Source: a virus
Strand: one strand, 5' to 3'
Length of the DNA stretch: 64,000 bases
IMG/VR virus record: IMGVR_UViG_3300032360_000003
Coordinates: 1 to 64,000 of that record
Positions 50,989 through 59,113 of this stretch are shown piece by piece (within the stretch, counting starts at the first letter, position 1; each line of letters opens with the position of its first letter). The position numbers were made by a program, and so were the translations under genes. Under the pieces are notes generated by a model. The model saw only the letters and a program-made list of their open reading frames with translations. It had not been told where the DNA came from and did no database searches.

Positions 50989-51509
50989 TGAAATATTTTG
51001 TGATGTGTTGGGTGTTGTTGTGTGGTTGTGATGAATATACTATGACTGTAACTCAGATCATAAAAGATCCCGGCCAAGCAAAGGGGAAGTACCGTGTGTT
51101 GCAAGGTGATTATTTTGTTGATGTCCAAATATTGAATACAGATACAACTAGATTACGAGGCACAGTCCGTATATTGAAAGGTGCATATCTACGGATAGAA
51201 AATGGTTCTGTCGTTTATGGTGAATTGGAAACTAAGGGGAAATTAATTATCGAAAAGGGTGCATTTTGTATCGGTGTTGGTACAATGGAAACGCCTATTC
51301 GATTTACATCTGATCAAGTGAAAAGGCCACATTTAGGTGATTGGGAAGGTATTGTTTTGAATGGTCTTACTCGATTAGAGAATGTAGTGATTGAATATGC
51401 AAAAATAGGCGTAACTGTGAATAATGAGAGTGTACGGATATATAATGGATTATTTCGGAGAAATGGCATGGAATGCAAAGGCTTAGAAGAAACTGTATGG
51501 AGAAGATAA
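50988..51509 (+). CDS. Predicted lipoprotein with beta-helix-like repeats
   Basis: 173 residues from ATG 50988 (TAATG). Signal KYFVMCWVLLCGC with Cys at the end as lipidation site. The body (VRILKGAYLRIENGSVVYGELETKGKL and later VVIEYAKIGVTV) has short beta-turn repeats like right-handed beta-helix or bactofilin-type proteins. Surface or periplasmic role inferred. Confidence 0.55.
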   Translation: MKYFVMCWVLLCGCDEYTMTVTQIIKDPGQAKGKYRVLQGDYFVDVQILNTDTTRLRGTVRILKGAYLRIENGSVVYGELETKGKLIIEKGAFCIGVGTMETPIRFTSDQVKRPHLGDWEGIVLNGLTRLENVVIEYAKIGVTVNNESVRIYNGLFRRNGMECKGLEETVWRR

Positions 51510-51700
51510 TGCCTATTGATTATAATCAACTTTTTTTAGATAGTGGTACTGGAGTCAAAAAAAGTTGTAATGTTATTGTTGAAAAATTAGATAAATTAAT
51601 TTCCATGACGAAGAAGAAAGGTCAGAAAAAAAGAATGGAAAAATTAAGGAAGAAGGTTAAAAAAATCTATAAATTCGCCAAGAAGAATAGATATTTATAA
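51509..51700 (+). CDS. Small Lys-rich hypothetical protein
   Basis: 63 residues from ATG 51509 (TAATG overlap, GGAGAAGAT upstream). C-terminal half is nearly all Lys with spaced hydrophobics, suggesting nucleic-acid binding. Unknown. Confidence 0.5.
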   Translation: MPIDYNQLFLDSGTGVKKSCNVIVEKLDKLISMTKKKGQKKRMEKLRKKVKKIYKFAKKNRYL

Positions 51701-51703
51701 AAT

Positions 51704-51711
51704 TATAAATA
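51704..51711 (+). promoter_or_regulatory. Late promoter-like TATAAATA box
   Basis: Exact TATAAATA in a 122-base intergenic stretch, about 112 bases before the next clear ATG (51823). Confidence 0.4.
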
Positions 51712-51822
51712 CATATGTTATATGCAGTACTACTTTATTATATTTATTGGAAGATTTTTTTATCGGAAATCAGGTTACTGATAATACGGTTACTACAGTC
51801 GTTTGATTAGGGGGGCGATCTA

Positions 51823-52050
51823 ATGTCTAGTTTAGAAGGTGTATGCATAGAAGAAAAGTTATCCGTTTTGAATGAAGCAAAAACTAAGAAAAAAAAGGTT
51901 ACTGTATTGGCTTTAGGTCAATATAATGTATGTGAAGTCAAGAGAATATGGTGGGATGATTTTGATGATATAATTGAATTATTCATACCAGAAACAAAAA
52001 GGAAATGGAAAGTTGGTACTAATTCAATAACTCAGGTGAGAATGCTTTAA
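51823..52050 (+). CDS. Small hypothetical protein
   Basis: 75 residues, GGGGGGCG ribosome site. KKVTVLALGQYNVCEVKRIWWDD and later IELFIPETKRKWKVG suggest a small beta fold. No family. Confidence 0.55.
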   Translation: MSSLEGVCIEEKLSVLNEAKTKKKKVTVLALGQYNVCEVKRIWWDDFDDIIELFIPETKRKWKVGTNSITQVRML

Positions 52051-52066
52051 AAGTCTATATGTGATT

Positions 52067-52074
52067 TATAAATA
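52067..52074 (+). promoter_or_regulatory. Late promoter-like TATAAATA box
   Basis: TATAAATA lies 18 bases before the ATG of a small membrane protein and the protease gene that follows. Spacing is the same as for the second gp18 box. Confidence 0.45.
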
Positions 52075-52092
52075 ATATTGAGGAATCATATT

Positions 52093-52227
52093 ATGAATAC
52101 GTTATATAAATATTTCAAAATACGTTATTTTTTACTATTCATTTGGTATAAGTATTGGTTGCCATTGAGTATTACTTTATTTTTACATTGGATTGTGATA
52201 AGAATTATATGGGAGATTATAAAATGA
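52093..52227 (+). CDS. Small membrane protein
   Basis: 44 residues with aromatic transmembrane segment(s) (FLLFIWYKYWLPLSITLFLHWIVI split by a Lys). TGAGGAATC upstream serves as ribosome site, and the stop overlaps the protease start (ATGA), favouring real translation. Confidence 0.5.
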   Translation: MNTLYKYFKIRYFLLFIWYKYWLPLSITLFLHWIVIRIIWEIIK

Positions 52228-53084
52228 ACCAAGAACAATTGCACGAAAAGGTTTTGTATCCAGTTACTAGAGTACGAACTGCAAAGGCTGGTGGTAGTGG
52301 AGTAGTCGTATATAGTAAAGAAGATCCTGATAAGCCGGGTGAATTTATTAATGTCGTATTAACCTGTGAGCATGTTATTTCAGATGCAGTTACAGTTAAA
52401 TCCGAATGGGATTCCTTATTAAAAAGAGAAATCAAAAAGGACGTATCTGAAGAAGTTACAGTAGAAGTTTTTGATTATATAGGTTCAAAAATAGCTTCGG
52501 CAAACAGTACCCAAGCTGAAATTATTGCATATGACAAAAATCATGATCTCGCCGCAGTTAGACTTACCAATATCAAGCCCTTAGATTTTGTTTCTAATAT
52601 ATATCCAGAAAGTGGTATTGAAGATCTAAAACTATTTGATGAGGTTTGGACAAGTGGTTGTAGTTTATTGCATGATCCATTTGCAAATAAGGGTGAACTA
52701 ACCTACTTACGAGAGATGATAGATCAAAAAGCATATTTGATGTACAATGCACCGTCAATATTTGGTAATTCTGGCGGAGGTTTATTTCATGGTAATAATG
52801 GAGAATTGCTAGGTTTGTGTTCTCGTATTACTAACATACAATTGGGATTTGGTATTGATGTTATGACATGGATGGGATTTAGTACGCATCCTGATAGGAT
52901 ATATGAATTTATAGAACATCAGGAACTGCAGTTCATCTATGATGATGATGATAATTACTATGATGCTATGGAAAGAAGAAATAAGAAGCAAAAACAATCA
53001 TTGCGTCACTTGTTCTTAGAGGATAAGGGTGCAGACAAAGTACCAGAACCAGAAGAAACTAAAGGCGGAAAACGACACGATTAA
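52224..53084 (+). CDS. Trypsin-like serine protease
   Basis: 286 residues from ATG 52224. Catalytic triad: VVLTCEHVIS (His50), AYDKNHDLAAVRL (Asp108), FGNSGGGLFHG (Ser183). No signal peptide, so it acts inside the cell or in the virion. It precedes the run of genes with capsid-targeting leaders. C-terminal charged tail. Chymotrypsin/HtrA-like proteases without a PDZ domain are uncommon in T4-like phages. Confidence 0.85.
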   Translation: MNQEQLHEKVLYPVTRVRTAKAGGSGVVVYSKEDPDKPGEFINVVLTCEHVISDAVTVKSEWDSLLKREIKKDVSEEVTVEVFDYIGSKIASANSTQAEIIAYDKNHDLAAVRLTNIKPLDFVSNIYPESGIEDLKLFDEVWTSGCSLLHDPFANKGELTYLREMIDQKAYLMYNAPSIFGNSGGGLFHGNNGELLGLCSRITNIQLGFGIDVMTWMGFSTHPDRIYEFIEHQELQFIYDDDDNYYDAMERRNKKQKQSLRHLFLEDKGADKVPEPEETKGGKRHD

Positions 53085-53094
53085 GGAAGAATCA

Positions 53095-54165
53095 ATGCAA
53101 ACTTTCGAGGAATTTTTAATAGAGAAGCAGATCCTTTTCAATCAAGGAAAGAAGTACGGTCAGATTGTATTCATGGCAGGTGGTGCGGGTTCTGGTAAAG
53201 GGTTCGCACAGAAAAATTTCATGGAAATTTCCAAGTTCAAGGTTCGCGATGTAGATGAGTGGAAAAGGGCCTTTATGGAAATTTCTAGAATACAAAAAGA
53301 TTCTACTGATTGGGAAGGGAACGTTAATCCGAAATATTTAGACAAAAAGGGTCGATTATTGGGTGATCTTGACTTGAAAAATCCAGACCATGTATTTGCA
53401 CTTCATATGGCAGTCAAAAAAATAGGGGTCAAGAATAAATCTTTAACTCTTTTGTTGAAGGATTTGGATGCAAGACATTTACCCAATATATTATTTGATG
53501 TAACGTTGAAGGACATGGATGATATTGCAGAAGTCTTACCAGACTTACACAAAGTTGGATATGATGCGAGAAACGTTCATGTTGTATGGGTATTAACAAA
53601 TTATCATGTTGCAGTAGAAAGAAACCAATCGCGATCGCGGGTTGTTCCTGATGACATCCTCTTAAAAACTCATGAAGGTGCTGCGAATACTATGTATCAA
53701 TTGATACGGAGTAAGGGTGTTTTAGGACTAGATGGCGGGGTTCATGTAATACTGAACAATAAGGAAAATACTATTTTCTATACAGATCCAGAAGATGCGA
53801 AAGGTACGCGTCGTGGTAGGAGAGTTGGTGATTCTGAATTGGATACTGGTCTAGGTGGAGTTTTTCTAAAGAAGCCGGCATTCCCTATAATCAAGGATTT
53901 CACCTATATTACATTGAAGCGTGAAGGACAGCCGTTCTATGATCAGGATGAAGTCAATCAACAGGTTTTGGATTGGATAAAGGACAATGTGCCAAGAACT
54001 AAGGAAACTCAACATTTTTGGGGCGGTGGTAATACCAATGAAAGTACAAAATTAAAAAAGGAAAAGGAAAAAAAAGATTACTGGTGGCTGAAAGATAGAG
54101 TTGATTATAATAAAAAGCAGGTGAATCCAAAAACCAAGTACTCTATAATAAAAAGAAAAAAATGA
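53095..54165 (+). CDS. P-loop kinase-like (zeta-toxin-like) protein with capsid-targeting leader
   Basis: 356 residues from ATG 53095 (AAGGAAG upstream). The leader MQTFEEFLIE ends in LIE, a gp21 site. Walker A FMAGGAGSGKGFAQ (27-40); a LIKE-like Asp at residue about 54 (RDVDEWK); NILFDVTLKDM; then VVWVLTNYHVAVERNQSR, a lid-like Arg segment. The pattern recalls zeta toxin/gluconate-type kinases. A packaged kinase acting on host targets is inferred. Confidence 0.65.
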   Translation: MQTFEEFLIEKQILFNQGKKYGQIVFMAGGAGSGKGFAQKNFMEISKFKVRDVDEWKRAFMEISRIQKDSTDWEGNVNPKYLDKKGRLLGDLDLKNPDHVFALHMAVKKIGVKNKSLTLLLKDLDARHLPNILFDVTLKDMDDIAEVLPDLHKVGYDARNVHVVWVLTNYHVAVERNQSRSRVVPDDILLKTHEGAANTMYQLIRSKGVLGLDGGVHVILNNKENTIFYTDPEDAKGTRRGRRVGDSELDTGLGGVFLKKPAFPIIKDFTYITLKREGQPFYDQDEVNQQVLDWIKDNVPRTKETQHFWGGGNTNESTKLKKEKEKKDYWWLKDRVDYNKKQVNPKTKYSIIKRKK

Positions 54166-55796
54166 AATCATTTAAAGTATTTCTAACCGAAGAAACTCTT
54201 AAAACTGATAAGTTTGTATTTCATATAAACAGTCACTTTCCTATAAGTACTAAAATGCTTGAACGTATACAGGGAACTGCTAATGAACCTATGTATGCCA
54301 TACATATAACAGATGCCACTGGTGCACCAAACTTACTCAGAATTCAAAATACTGCAAAACAAATCTCTGTGATGACAGATCCTAGAGATCAGTTAAATTC
54401 GTTGGCATCTGGTGGAGTTGCAACTAGAGGTGGAGTAATCATGGTATTGCGTGGTTATCCTGTGTTAACATCTGAAGCAGATCTTTGGACTAAGTTGGAT
54501 ACGCAAGGTCGTAGGTGGATTAGTTTATCGAAATTGTATTTTCAGACCAGTAGAACTAACGATCCAGAAAGCCACAGACGTAAATTGAAGCATATTATGC
54601 TTGATGCCCATAGACTGAAATTTGAGATTGTTGAGGATGTAATTGATAAGTTTGCTGATAAGGATGAGGGCGTGGAAAATCTTAGGCTTGCTTATGAAGA
54701 AGTTAATACAAATTGGGGCCAAAAGAGTTTTAAAGAGTATGGTGCAATTTCTGATTTTAAAGAGGGAGTTGTTGAGGGGGATAAAACACCATTCACTACA
54801 GAAATTTGGCAACATTTGCATTATGGCGTGGGTTCAAGAATAGGCAGAAGATATACTGCTATTCCAATATCCAAAAAGACCAAGGCTTATATTATTAGAA
54901 GCTGGTATGATGGCGTTGAAACTATTATGAAAAGAGGTGGTCTTGAAATGCTTGAGGATATGCTTGCTGATGTCGGGGAGGATTATAGATCATGGGATGA
55001 GATTTCGATGAATCAGTTTGAAGTACTGTTGATGGGTGTGACCAATGATTTTTTGGGCCAAGACATAGAAGATTTAGGACAACAGAATAGCATACCAGTG
55101 GATCATATATATGTATCTAGCAAGGGTGTACAGTTTGATGATACGATTCAATCAAGAGTTGGGGTCTATTATGCACAGATAAGACAACAAACGCCGGATG
55201 CAATACGTCTGTTAATAGAATCCAGTACTGAACCAGCATCCGTGGATAGTGGTGCTGATGCAGTGCACTTAATGGAATTTTTACAAACTGGAAAAGTTAG
55301 TAATGATAATGAGTTTACAGATATAATGTTTTCATATGCTGGCGGTATCTATAAAGTACCATTTTGGGAAGTTTCTGGTACAACTAATAATTGGGCTCCA
55401 TATGTGGATTGTCCAGTAATAGGTGATTCGTTTGATGCAGGGGATTTAGTTAATCCGTTGATGTATGATGAATTGAATGTTCAAGATGGGGATTATATCA
55501 ATTCTCATCGTTCAAATGGGTACAATCCAGCACTCGATGTATTGGTAGATGGACTTGCAGTATTTGCAGATTTGTGTGATGGTAGGTATACAAATTATGA
55601 AGAAAAGGCATGGATATGGTTTGAAAATACTGGTTCTATGAGGGATAGGACTGCAGCTGGAGTTGCTGTTGGTATTATTTTTGGGATTTTTAAATCAGAT
55701 GATGGTTGGAAAATAGCACAAAGAGCAGCTGAAACGATGCGTCTATATTATGATGACTTCCCACAAGTACCAGTACAATACTTAGAACAGGGGTAA
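54162..55796 (+). CDS. Predicted internal head protein, paralogue family member 1
   Basis: 544 residues. Leader MKSFKVFLTE, whose LTE equals the gp23 cleavage triplet. The N-terminal domain shares with two downstream proteins the motifs YAIHITDATG, GGVATRGGVIMVLRG and TQGRRWISL; later SWDEISMNQFEV matches WDEIIMTKFKI of the 56039 protein. The His...Glu arrangement is compatible with an ADP-ribosyltransferase-like fold (T4 Alt is a packaged example), but this is speculation. The C-terminal about 250 residues are unique. Confidence 0.6.
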   Translation: MKSFKVFLTEETLKTDKFVFHINSHFPISTKMLERIQGTANEPMYAIHITDATGAPNLLRIQNTAKQISVMTDPRDQLNSLASGGVATRGGVIMVLRGYPVLTSEADLWTKLDTQGRRWISLSKLYFQTSRTNDPESHRRKLKHIMLDAHRLKFEIVEDVIDKFADKDEGVENLRLAYEEVNTNWGQKSFKEYGAISDFKEGVVEGDKTPFTTEIWQHLHYGVGSRIGRRYTAIPISKKTKAYIIRSWYDGVETIMKRGGLEMLEDMLADVGEDYRSWDEISMNQFEVLLMGVTNDFLGQDIEDLGQQNSIPVDHIYVSSKGVQFDDTIQSRVGVYYAQIRQQTPDAIRLLIESSTEPASVDSGADAVHLMEFLQTGKVSNDNEFTDIMFSYAGGIYKVPFWEVSGTTNNWAPYVDCPVIGDSFDAGDLVNPLMYDELNVQDGDYINSHRSNGYNPALDVLVDGLAVFADLCDGRYTNYEEKAWIWFENTGSMRDRTAAGVAVGIIFGIFKSDDGWKIAQRAAETMRLYYDDFPQVPVQYLEQG

Positions 55797-55799
55797 CAA

Positions 55800-56042
55800 A
55801 TGAAGAACTTTAAAGAATATATAACAGAAGCAGGATTTTCCCCAAGTCAGATTAAGAAGTTAAGAGCAGAATGGGGTAAGATAGAACTTATTGATCCAAC
55901 TTCTAAAACCTATAAAAGATTGGATGATATGCTAGAAAAGATGAGCATTGAGGATTTGGAAAAGATAATTGATGCCAAGATCAAATTTGTCTCTAGTCTG
56001 GCACTTGCAAAGGTAGTCAGGAAGAAGCGTGGGGTAAAATGA
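55800..56042 (+). CDS. Small predicted internal head protein
   Basis: 80 residues. Leader MKNFKEYITE, cleavable after ITE to leave about 70 residues of basic helical protein (FSPSQIKKLRAEWGKIEL). Comparable in size and charge to T4 internal proteins IPI-IPIII. Confidence 0.6.
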   Translation: MKNFKEYITEAGFSPSQIKKLRAEWGKIELIDPTSKTYKRLDDMLEKMSIEDLEKIIDAKIKFVSSLALAKVVRKKRGVK

Positions 56043-56974
56043 AATCTTTCAAGCAATATCTAATTGAAGGTAGTGATACATCTGTCAACGAGATAATTTT
56101 TGAGAGTGATGATGCCGATGTTCTAATTCCATTATCGCAAACTGTATGGGAGAGACTTACAGGCGAGAAAAAAGACAAATATGCTGTTCATATCACAGAT
56201 TTAGAAGGGCTGGATAGTATCAAGCGTATTTCTGGTAGTAAAAAAGGTGTTCCTGCAATGTCAGATACCAGTGATAAGGTAATTAAATCTTTTGTTGATA
56301 CCAAGTATGGTGTATTGACTGAGGGTGGCGTTTGGGTTGTTTTAAAAGGAAAGCCTGTTGTTGAAATGGGTATGGATTATGGTACTTGGAGAGACACTCA
56401 GGGTAGAAGATGGCTAAATATTACGCATAAGATGGATAGATTTGGAGATTTGCAGCACAAGATGGTAACAGGATTTAGGGATTTGCGTGAGGACATCTAT
56501 ATGGAAGTCATAGTTATGCAAGATGACAATCCAGAGTTGCAGAAAAAGATGGGTTCCTTTGATCCAGAAGATCCAGACCGCTGGCGAACAGATAATGTGT
56601 ATAATTTCAATCATATTGGTGGGGTTAATAGTAGGGGTACTGGTAAGGAAAAGGCACTTGCGATAAAGATGTTTGTTGATGGTGCAGAAAAACTCGTTAA
56701 AGAAAATTTACGAGAGATACAGATAATGATTACAACGCCAAGTAGTATGAGATATCATGCGGATTGGGATGAAATAATAATGACCAAATTCAAAATTGAT
56801 AGAATTGTGATAGAGTATCGTCAATATAAGAATATGACTATGGATGTTGATCAGATGGTCAAAAAATATAGAGCAGCAGTGTTCATTGCTGGTGGAATTG
56901 GATCGGGTAATGATAAAATAATTTCTGCAATAAAGAAGCAGGCATTCGATTATGTAAGGTCTAAAAACAAATGA
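56039..56974 (+). CDS. Predicted internal head protein, paralogue family member 2
   Basis: 311 residues with leader MKSFKQYLIE (LIE). Family motifs: IPLSQTVWERL, YAVHITDLEG, GVLTEGGVWVVLKG, DTQGRRWLNI, DWDEIIMTKFKI. A downstream GGIGSGNDK is Gly-rich but not a good P-loop. ATGA overlaps with both neighbours. Confidence 0.62.
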   Translation: MKSFKQYLIEGSDTSVNEIIFESDDADVLIPLSQTVWERLTGEKKDKYAVHITDLEGLDSIKRISGSKKGVPAMSDTSDKVIKSFVDTKYGVLTEGGVWVVLKGKPVVEMGMDYGTWRDTQGRRWLNITHKMDRFGDLQHKMVTGFRDLREDIYMEVIVMQDDNPELQKKMGSFDPEDPDRWRTDNVYNFNHIGGVNSRGTGKEKALAIKMFVDGAEKLVKENLREIQIMITTPSSMRYHADWDEIIMTKFKIDRIVIEYRQYKNMTMDVDQMVKKYRAAVFIAGGIGSGNDKIISAIKKQAFDYVRSKNK

Positions 56975-57930
56975 AAAACTTTAAAGATTTTCTATTAGCA
57001 GAGAATTCTCAATCTTGGTCTGTCAAAGATCTCATATTCGGAGAGGTCGCTAGAACCTATGTTCATATACCACTATCTCTACCTATGTGGAAGCGTATAA
57101 CAGAAGTGAAGAATATGTATGGGGTACATTCAACCACTATAAATGGCATGGAAAAATTGGTTAAGTTGCAAGGCAGCTCCGCACAGATATCTACTGTTGA
57201 TTGGGCATCAAAGGACGGAATCGAAACATTGGTATCTGGTATCGCAACAGAGGGTGGGGCAGTGGCACTTATTAAGGGATTGGCTATCTTTGAAGCAGAT
57301 GAAGATATTTATAGCTATCAGGACAATCAGGGTCGGAGATGGGTCGAAATAATGAATTTTAAGGATGCATTTCCCACTATAGGTAATGAAATTGATAAGA
57401 TAAAGCTCAAAATTATCAATAGACTAGAGCCAGAGCTTTCAAAATTGTGGCAAAAGGAATATGGTAAGCCATTAACTCAAGGTTCGTTTCCAGATCTAGC
57501 AAGGTTTGGTAGTACTGCAAATAAGGCAATTAGAATGTTCTTTGATGAGATTGAAAGGTTCCTTAAAAAGACTTCTACTCAAGGTAAGATTAAAAATGCA
57601 TTCAAAATGAAAAGTGCTGAAGATCCATCTGTAACTGCTTGGAATGAGAATATCATAACCAAATTCAAGATAGAAACGATTATATTCAACAAAAAGAGAT
57701 TGACAGTCAGGTTCAAAGATGTTGATCAAGGCGGAGAATATGATGCCAGTGATGTTCTTGCGAAGTTGTTCCCAAATGATCCAGTTGCAACCGATAGAGA
57801 GCCACTCAGTCCATTTTTAGAAAAGCTCCGTAAGAAAGTTGGTGCAATAATACTGGTACCGCAAGATGATTATAAACAGCGCGTTAAGGAATTAGTAGAT
57901 ACTGCTAATATGATGAATAAAAGATTATAA
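56971..57930 (+). CDS. Predicted internal head protein, paralogue family member 3
   Basis: 319 residues with leader MKNFKDFLLAE (LAE). Family motifs: IPLSLPMWKRI, YGVHSTTING, GIATEGGAVALIKG, DNQGRRWVEI, AWNENIITKFKIETI. The late-type TATAAATA lies across its last codons, upstream of the GIY-YIG-like gene. Confidence 0.62.
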   Translation: MKNFKDFLLAENSQSWSVKDLIFGEVARTYVHIPLSLPMWKRITEVKNMYGVHSTTINGMEKLVKLQGSSAQISTVDWASKDGIETLVSGIATEGGAVALIKGLAIFEADEDIYSYQDNQGRRWVEIMNFKDAFPTIGNEIDKIKLKIINRLEPELSKLWQKEYGKPLTQGSFPDLARFGSTANKAIRMFFDEIERFLKKTSTQGKIKNAFKMKSAEDPSVTAWNENIITKFKIETIIFNKKRLTVRFKDVDQGGEYDASDVLAKLFPNDPVATDREPLSPFLEKLRKKVGAIILVPQDDYKQRVKELVDTANMMNKRL

Positions 57931-57933
57931 ATA
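57926..57933 (+). promoter_or_regulatory. Late promoter-like TATAAATA box
   Basis: Exact TATAAATA overlapping the previous stop codon, 8 bases before ATG 57942. The mRNA from it would have almost no leader, so it may be fortuitous. Confidence 0.3.
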
Positions 57934-57941
57934 ATTGTGAT

Positions 57942-58355
57942 ATGGATTATGGTCATTGGACAACTGAGATTGATTTTGAATTTGATGAATGGTTTGGTTT
58001 TGTATATGAGATTATTCATAAAGAAACTGGACGTTCATATATTGGTAAGAAACAATTCAATTTTACAAATAGAAAAAAAGTCAAAGGTCGAATAAATAGA
58101 AAGAAGGTGATCAAAGAATCTGATTGGAAAACTTACACTGGTTCGTGTAAAGAATTGAATGAAGAAATTACAGAAATTGGTAAAGAACAGTACAAATTTG
58201 TTATTATCAAATTATGTAAAACAAAGCGTGAATTGGGTTATACAGAAACCGAATTACAAATAAAGAATGATGTTTTAACATCAAAATTTTCTGATGGTAT
58301 TAGGAAATATTATAATTCAAATATAATGAATAGATGGTTTACTGAGAAGGAGTAG
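57942..58355 (+). CDS. GIY-YIG-like endonuclease
   Basis: 137 residues. GFVYEIIHKETGRSYIGKKQF (19-39) is a GIY-YIG variant of the type found in marine phages, followed by DWKTYTGSCKEL and FVIIKLCKTKRELGYTETELQ, the latter with the catalytic-position Glu. No homing DNA-binding domain is fused. It may be a free-standing homing or repair-type nuclease. Confidence 0.75.
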   Translation: MDYGHWTTEIDFEFDEWFGFVYEIIHKETGRSYIGKKQFNFTNRKKVKGRINRKKVIKESDWKTYTGSCKELNEEITEIGKEQYKFVIIKLCKTKRELGYTETELQIKNDVLTSKFSDGIRKYYNSNIMNRWFTEKE

Positions 58356-58357
58356 AA

Positions 58358-58522
58358 ATGAAGATTGACATTAGCAAGTTAGATTTGGAAAAATTAGATG
58401 AAGATAGTTTGGAGAGGGCAAAATCCAAGAGTAAGATTAAGAGGTTTAGTAGTGGAATAGAGCGTAATAAAAAAGAATTAAATTGGAAAAAGACCCGTAA
58501 GCAGCATAGTCGTAATCGATGA
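58358..58522 (+). CDS. Small basic hypothetical protein
   Basis: 54 residues: an acidic N-terminal helix then a strongly basic end (NWKKTRKQHSRNR). AAGGAG upstream; ATGA overlap with the next gene. Confidence 0.55.
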   Translation: MKIDISKLDLEKLDEDSLERAKSKSKIKRFSSGIERNKKELNWKKTRKQHSRNR

Positions 58523-58728
58523 GATTTAGACCAAAAAAACTTGTTAAAAAATTGGGTGAAGTTGGTGCAAAGGTTGCAATGACAGCATCACCGATACCTA
58601 TACCAGATTCAATTAAGGATACGATTACAGGTGAAGTTGATAAAATTGGTGAAGTTTTAAAAACGGTAAAAAATATTGAGGAGCAATTAGAGATACTAAT
58701 TGAACTTTTAGAATTGGCAACTGAATAA
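58519..58728 (+). CDS. Small hypothetical protein
   Basis: 69 residues; a basic start (MRFRPKKLVKKLG), a short hydrophobic Pro-containing middle and a C-terminal amphipathic helix (VKNIEEQLEILIELLEL). Unknown. Confidence 0.5.
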   Translation: MRFRPKKLVKKLGEVGAKVAMTASPIPIPDSIKDTITGEVDKIGEVLKTVKNIEEQLEILIELLELATE

Positions 58729-58742
58729 GGAGTGATTACACA

Positions 58743-58982
58743 ATGAATGGTTTGGGCAGTAAAATAATAGATGCATCTAAAAGAGACTATCAAGGGCAAT
58801 TGGCAAAGATATTTGCAAATTTAGAAATACTTTGTAATCATCCTGTTGGTATTGGAGAGCACACTGATATAGTTAGAGAAGTACAAACCTATATTGAAAA
58901 AATTCATGATCTTGAAGGATGTATTCAAGTTATAGACAACATAGAAAAACAATTAAAGCAGACTCATGCTTCAATGAATTAA
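58743..58982 (+). CDS. Small helical hypothetical protein
   Basis: 79 residues, helical with two Cys. No family. It is the last gene before a strong terminator, which ends this transcription unit. Confidence 0.5.
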   Translation: MNGLGSKIIDASKRDYQGQLAKIFANLEILCNHPVGIGEHTDIVREVQTYIEKIHDLEGCIQVIDNIEKQLKQTHASMN

Positions 58983-58996
58983 TCGAAAATGGACGA

Positions 58997-59030
58997 AATA
59001 CCCAACCAAGATGGTTGGGTATTTTTTTTT
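58997..59030 (+). terminator. Strong intrinsic terminator
   Basis: AATACCCAACCA pairs perfectly with TGGTTGGGTATT (12 bp, 3-base loop), followed by a run of Ts. It separates the preceding operon from the repeat-flanked small genes. Confidence 0.95.
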
Positions 59031-59049
59031 GAAAAAAAGTGAAATTAGA

Positions 59050-59086
59050 CTAAACCTTTTGGGTTTTATTTCGTCTAATATAGTAG
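59050..59086 (+). repeat. Stem-loop/promoter-like cassette, copy B
   Basis: CTAAACC-TTTTG-GGTTT stem-loop, then a slightly diverged second part (TATTTCGTCTAATATAGTAG). Preceded by GTGAAATTAGA as in copies C and D. It follows the terminator and precedes a 55-residue gene. Confidence 0.85.
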
Positions 59087-59113
59087 AGACAACAAACAAA
59101 GGAGAGTTGCAAA

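Noticed and set aside
51715-51810. 31-codon hydrophobic frame after the late-like box at 51704.
   Set aside because: No ribosome site, and the predicted transcript would start at or after the ATG; left unannotated. The rest of this 122-base gap holds only the TATAAATA box.
51823-53084. A membrane-anchored HtrA-like protease from an upstream fused start at 52155.
   Set aside because: The frame upstream of 52224 starts with TTG inside the small membrane gene and has no ribosome site; the ATG at 52224 with ATGA overlap is better.
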